In this document: piece after piece, positions 60,017 to 64,000 of the stretch
Position numbering within the stretch: position 1 is the first letter of the stretch
Layout of the letters: every line of letters begins with the position of its first letter
Position numbers and translations under genes: made by a program
The notes under the pieces: generated by a model
What the model was told of the DNA's origin: nothing
Database searches by the model: none
What the model saw: only the letters and a program-made list of their open reading frames with translations
NCBI GenBank assembly: GCA_019217005.1
Contig: JAHBNG010000004.1
Span: 243,991-307,990, forward strand
DNA: 64,000 bases
Direction: 5' to 3'
From: Chloroflexi bacterium TSY
Lineage (GTDB): Bacteria > Chloroflexota > Anaerolineae > Caldilineales > Caldilineaceae

Positions 60017-61509
60017 CTTTACTTTCTGGTAAAAGAAAAGAGATGAGGTGAGAAATGTGACAAAAAGCGGTTAGCAGTTCATCCTAAAGGTAGAGAACCC
60101 AAAAAGGAGGAAGGAATGCTAACCGCGCCAGAAATAACTATAGCAGTACTGATGAATGTATTGCAAGTAACGCCGATGGGAACAAACGTAAATGTAATGC
60201 GTCTGATGTGGGCAATGCTGAATGGGTCGTTTCTGAAAAGTCGAGGAGCAATCCATAGCGCATTGAAAGAAAGCGGGTTTGAAGATGAGGAGCTCCGGCG
60301 AAGCTGGTGGAGCTTTCGATATGGATCATGGGATATCACAAGTCTGCTGGGGTCGTGGCAAGAAGAAGTGGAAAGGGGAATGGGAGGCAAAAAAGTTAGA
60401 AGGGTACCGAGTGAAAAGCATAGATATCACAGGGTTCTGGCGACCGAAGCTGCAAGGGAAAGTGAACCGACTCTATAACTCAACGGCTCGTCGGCATTGC
60501 CCGCGCTCATCTTTGGAGTGATGATAAGCTCGGGGGAGATAGGCGGGAAGCGAGTGCCACTGCTCAAGGCAATCATGAGATGCACGGTTGGAACAAAGGA
60601 AAGTGAGTTTCGGAAAAAGCTGCTGACAGAGACGAAGAAATCACTGGAGTCAGACGAAGTGGCGGTGGTCGATGCCGGGTTTACAATCAGAGAAATGCTA
60701 GAAAGCGGCATAGACCGATTTGTCCTGCGGGAAGCCATTAACTGCACAGTGCGCCGCAATGAGTTACCCAAACGCAAAGAAAAGGCAGACCACCTGAATA
60801 TGGTGATATTGTGCGTCCGCTCTCGCAGCTATAAGGGAAAGCGACTCGAGGCTACAACTCCGGACTCATCTGGTCGCTTTCTCTATAGTGGTCGCCTGAT
60901 TTGCTATCAAGCATGGCACAATCTCGTCCCCAGAACAACCAAGGTGGATACAGCCAACCGTACCTACTCGATTTACGTCATTCAGGATCCGGCCTACAAC
61001 ACACCTTTGGTTTTGGCGACCGTTATGACTTTGCAGCCTGAAACCATTTATCTTGTCTACCTGGAACGCTGGCCTGTTGAACCTCCCCCCTTGGCTTCCA
61101 AGCAGATGATTGGCTTACATCGTCAATTTGTTCATGCCGATGAGGCTTGTTTCCGCTTACCTGAACTGGGGCTGCTTGCTGGCAATCTTCTTTCCCATTT
61201 AGCCGCTTCTCTTCCTCCCATACCGACTGGCTACTGGGATCGAGAGCCTCAATCCACTCCCGGCAGGCTGCGCCGTGTTCTCTCGAGTGCTCTTTTTCCA
61301 ACTCCTGACCAACTCGACCCTGACTTTCGGAAAAGGCCTCGGTTTCACACCATTTCCTAAAGGCGTTCTCGCTCATCGCCGCCTCAATGCCGCTGCTTAA
61401 ACTAGCCGAGCACTATTTTTACATTTTATCCCGTTTTTTCAGGGTGGATTCTTTTTTCCGCCCCTTTCGGTTTGCCCTTTGTCACTCAAGCCTTTACCAG
61501 AAAGTAAAG
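60017..61509 (+). mobile_element. 1500-bp IS, copy 3
   Basis: CTTTACTTTCTGGTAAA at the left and TTTACCAGAAAGTAAAG at the right; 1493 bp. Both flanks belong to the glycosyltransferase gene but show no matching 7-bp duplication (TATTGAA versus GTTAACT), so it is either an old insertion or affected by a later change. Confidence 0.9.
60116..61360 (+). pseudogene. DDE transposase of the 1500-bp IS, copy 3
   Basis: Starts at ATG 60116 behind AGGAGGAAGG. It has the shared +1 break at the A6 run 60389-60394, then a missing G near 60497 (CGTCGGCATT versus CGTCGGGCATT), one missing A (A4 instead of A5 near 60781) and a missing CT at about 60825 that together keep the later frame. From 60497 on it reads GVMISSGEIGGKR, VVDAGFTIREM, YLVYLERWPVE and ends early at 61360. 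Confidence 0.8.
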
Positions 61510-62472
61510 GTTAACTGTTTTCTCTTTTTGTTGCCATCCTGCATAGAGCCAGAACCCAGTGACATAGAGGATCAGAATAATGCTAAGCGGTTTCGAAAGG
61601 AAGGCCGCGTTTTTCCAGACAACGAGAACACCCAATGCTAGAAAAATCAGGGCCGCAGGTGCGATCCAGATGATATAGCGATCTGTAAAGATAGGTTGGC
61701 GCAGACTAAGCAAATAGATCAGCGCGATCGGCCCAAACAACCAACTAAATAGCATCAATGTGCGACGGCTATTCGATAGCCCGGGTAAATAGAGGCGTGG
61801 GAACGATTGCAGTTCAACAACGCCAAAGAGTAAGCCTGCCAAACCCAGAAAGAAGATCGGAGAGAGCCAGATCAATTCACCAGGGGGCATGAATCCACGA
61901 CTATGATTGAGCAATAACTGGCGCATCATCTCTTGAATAGGGGTGAACGAGAACCCTGTTAGCTTTTGGGATGAGATTGTCATGCGCCAAATCCAAGCAA
62001 CCGGTGATGTCGCTTGCTCTATGATCAACGGGATGGCGAATAGGGCTGCCACGTATGGTAACCCAAAGCCGAGCAGAGCTGCACCATATCCTCGCCACCG
62101 CTCTTTACACTGCGGCCAGGCAATGCAAAACCATAGGAAATGAATAGGCCAGATGAGTAATGTCAGCAAATGGGAGTGGAGGGAGATGTGAGCGATAACA
62201 GCGTATCCGAGCCAAGGTTGCCAGCCACCACGTTCGATTCCAATCAGCCATACCCACGTGGAGAGGAGCATGAAGCAAACGACTAATGTATACATCTTCC
62301 CTTCTTGTCCATACCACAATTGATACGGATTGACGGCCAAAAATCCCGCCGCAAGCAAAAGTAGACAGCATCAACTTCATCACGCCAGAGGCTTTGTCCT
62401 GCAAGTTCATGAACCCGCCAAGCAAATGCAAAGAGAACAACCAGAATAAGAATGAATCGTGTTCCTGGCATT

Positions 62473-63934
62473 TTAGTATATGTTCTGGAGAATGGGATTC
62501 GACGTAGGTTTATATGGCCAATTTGGCAATGGCATTGGGGAGACAATTTGCGCGCCTGTTGGTGCCGCTTCAAACCCATTCTTATCGAGATCGGCGATCT
62601 TGAGATTGCGACCGTCTGTGCTAACTAAGTTATCCTGGCGGGTCGTGGCGAAGTTAACATCTGGCTCGTGATAGACAACAATCTGATTTTTGCGGATGAT
62701 GACGATTTCGTCTTTGCCATCACCATCTACATCACCTCCTGCCCTGCTGCCCTGGGAGCAAGTTGTTGGTTGCCAGGTTTTGTTCGATCACAAGTCTATT
62801 TTCGTCTCCGTCGACACTCTGTACATTTGTCACGACCCAAATTTCCCAGCGTATCGTTTCTCTATTTCTGCCTAATAATTGCTGAACACGCTGATTGCTG
62901 TTCGGTGTGCTGCGCAGAAGAAGAGCTCGTCGTCTCCACTTGATATCTGCTGAAAACGCTGGGGGGCCAGAAGAAGAAGCCATCGTCTAGGTCTTGGTTG
63001 GGATTTTCTGCCTGATCGATATCCAAAAGGCATCCCCGGATCGTCTCGATTGTTGACATCATACTGGAAGATAAATGCGTTGTCTGGTCCCGTCCACCTT
63101 GGACATTCGTTAAAATTCGGGCAGGAACACCAAAGGCGTTTCGCGAATCACTGCGATTTCGCCTGTCCCTCCGCGATCTGACAATCACGGCGCGTTGCCA
63201 GAGCTTATCTGCATCATTTTCACGGAAGAGCGGCGCACGCTCTTGGAGACTCTCATCATCTAGCCGATAGACTGCGATACGACTGTTCCCCTCTGTATGA
63301 TCGATTAAGACAATTTCTTCTGGTCCACCCTCCAGGGTTCGCCAACCGCGATATGTTTCCAGATGCGATCAAATTCCTCACTGCGCTGCTCGGTCCATTG
63401 ATTGCCGCGTGGTTCGCCGTCTGCAGCCGAAAGGATGACAAGTCTCGACCGACCGCCACCGATATCAACACCATAGATAATTTCGTCTCCAGGGGTTGCT
63501 GTAATCAGGTTTCCTGCTTCAACAAATGTAGTACCACCGACTAGACGCTCATGTAATGTTTTCCACGGGATGTCGTTAATCGTGCCGTCTGACTGCGGCA
63601 GAGTTGACAACTGGGTCATAGACGACGAGTTTTCCTTCGCCGCCTTCTCCTTTGATTGCAATAATTTCGTAATCGCCATCGTTATTCACATCGCCCACCG
63701 CAATGTTTCGAATATGGTCCGGGCTATACCATTCGACCTGCTTTTCACCTAATACGGTTGTGTCCAGCACATGAATATGGCCGTAGAAATCGATAAAATG
63801 ATCTCATCATTGGGATCGGGCAATGTTTGTGCACTTGTGGGTATATTGCACAGATCAACCCGACAAATGGCAACGACCATTCTGCACATGTCGATACTTC
63901 TGTAACTCGGTTGGTCCATGCCAAAAGTCGGCAC
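62473..63934 (-). pseudogene. FG-GAP/VCBS repeat protein with several frameshifts
   Basis: Reading pieces in order on the minus strand: ICRVDLCNIPTSAQTLPDPN, HIHVLDTTVLGEKQVEWYSP, IAVGDVNNDGDYEIIAIKGE, then LVGGTTFVEAGNLITATPGD, EEIVLIDHTEGNSRIAVYRL, GGDVDGDGKDEIVIIRKNQ and a stop at 62473 after NPILQNIY. The D-x-(N/D)-x-D-G motifs are calcium-binding FG-GAP/VCBS repeats that form propellers. At least four single-base shifts separate the pieces. The stop lies one base before the glycosyltransferase start, so the two were an operon. The start lies at or beyond the window end. Confidence 0.72.
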
Positions 63935-64000
63935 AGATAATCTACTTTATGCATGTCATTTCGTTCATATAGTTTCCCAGAAAGTATTGTCCCACGTCTC

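Larger units (their letters stand above)
59619..62471 (-). pseudogene. Membrane glycosyltransferase (GT39-like), broken by IS and internal deletion
   Basis: Start at ATG 62471, overlapping or abutting the stop of the FG-GAP gene. MPGTRFILILVVLFAFAWRV then SLWRDEVDA, the acidic loop of GT39/ArnT-type enzymes. The reading frame then jumps to LLLLAAGFLAVNPYQLWYGQ near 62360; about 100 residues expected between them are absent, so there is an internal deletion with frame change. The membrane part ends at GWQQKEKTVN before the IS at 61509. Beyond the IS the soluble C-terminal part continues (YDLRSAVTYINKRRQPDELL, FAYRYYSSDLGPYPFEESDR) to a stop at 59619. No clean duplication flanks the IS. Confidence 0.8.

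Noticed and set aside
1..64000. CRISPR arrays and tRNA genes
   Set aside because: No set of regularly spaced identical repeats and no tRNA-like cloverleaf with a TTCGA-type loop was found by eye.

Overview
The window looks like a stretch of a chromosome from a filamentous or Anaerolineae-like Chloroflexota bacterium. This is inferred from the gene content: Thr/Pro-rich secreted surface proteins, many GNAT acetyltransferases, a membrane pyrophosphatase, and Chloroflexota-style ABC exporters whose Walker B reads FDDLSSALD. No rRNA or tRNA anchors the assignment. The sequence is moderate in GC and crowded with mobile DNA. No CRISPR array was seen.

Region 1 (about 0.3-21.7 kb, + strand apart from one gene) is an accessory island. 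It holds three ABC exporters, eight GNAT-type acetyltransferases (one fused to a very large C-terminal region), two APH-type kinases, a GFA-like zinc protein and a Uma2-type nuclease. The exporters carry complementary degenerate sites, as expected for heterodimers. The genes are close together, several overlap or sit next to clear Shine-Dalgarno sequences, and the island suggests small-molecule modification and export.

Region 2 (21.8-31.6 kb, - strand) is a cluster of four exported proteins: a tail-fibre-like protein with a C-terminal S74-type chaperone, a beta-propeller-like protein, a second tail-fibre-like protein, and a clostripain-type (C11) protease. Three of the four are broken by insertions or frameshifts. 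The protease gene is split by an IS1595 element which itself carries another IS. Deleting both with one target copy restores one reading frame.

Region 3 (32.7-45.4 kb) holds a TPR/ATPase gene truncated by an IS, a P-type ATPase homologue that has lost its catalytic residues, an EgtD-type methyltransferase, a P-type ATPase with catalytic motifs but no CPC motif, a damaged methyltransferase, an MBL-fold protein and an aldo/keto reductase.

Region 4 (45.7-54.4 kb) is core metabolism: thiolase, hppA-type pyrophosphatase, cysteine desulfurase (iscS), mnmA, and small membrane proteins. An IS630 sits between hppA and iscS.

Region 5 (54.4-64 kb) holds remnants of a contractile-injection-like locus (an intact tail sheath next to a broken DUF4255 gene), a frameshifted MATE transporter, a glycosyltransferase broken by the third copy of the same IS, and a frameshifted FG-GAP/VCBS protein.

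Across the window there are at least six families of short non-coding repeats. The best is a 215-bp element with four copies of identical length, 5-bp target duplications AGWCT, and three insertions in coding sequence where exact removal restores the frame. Another is a nested pair of about 155-bp elements, each with its own 8-bp duplication. Single-base frameshifts are frequent in transposases and secreted-protein genes, while core genes are intact.
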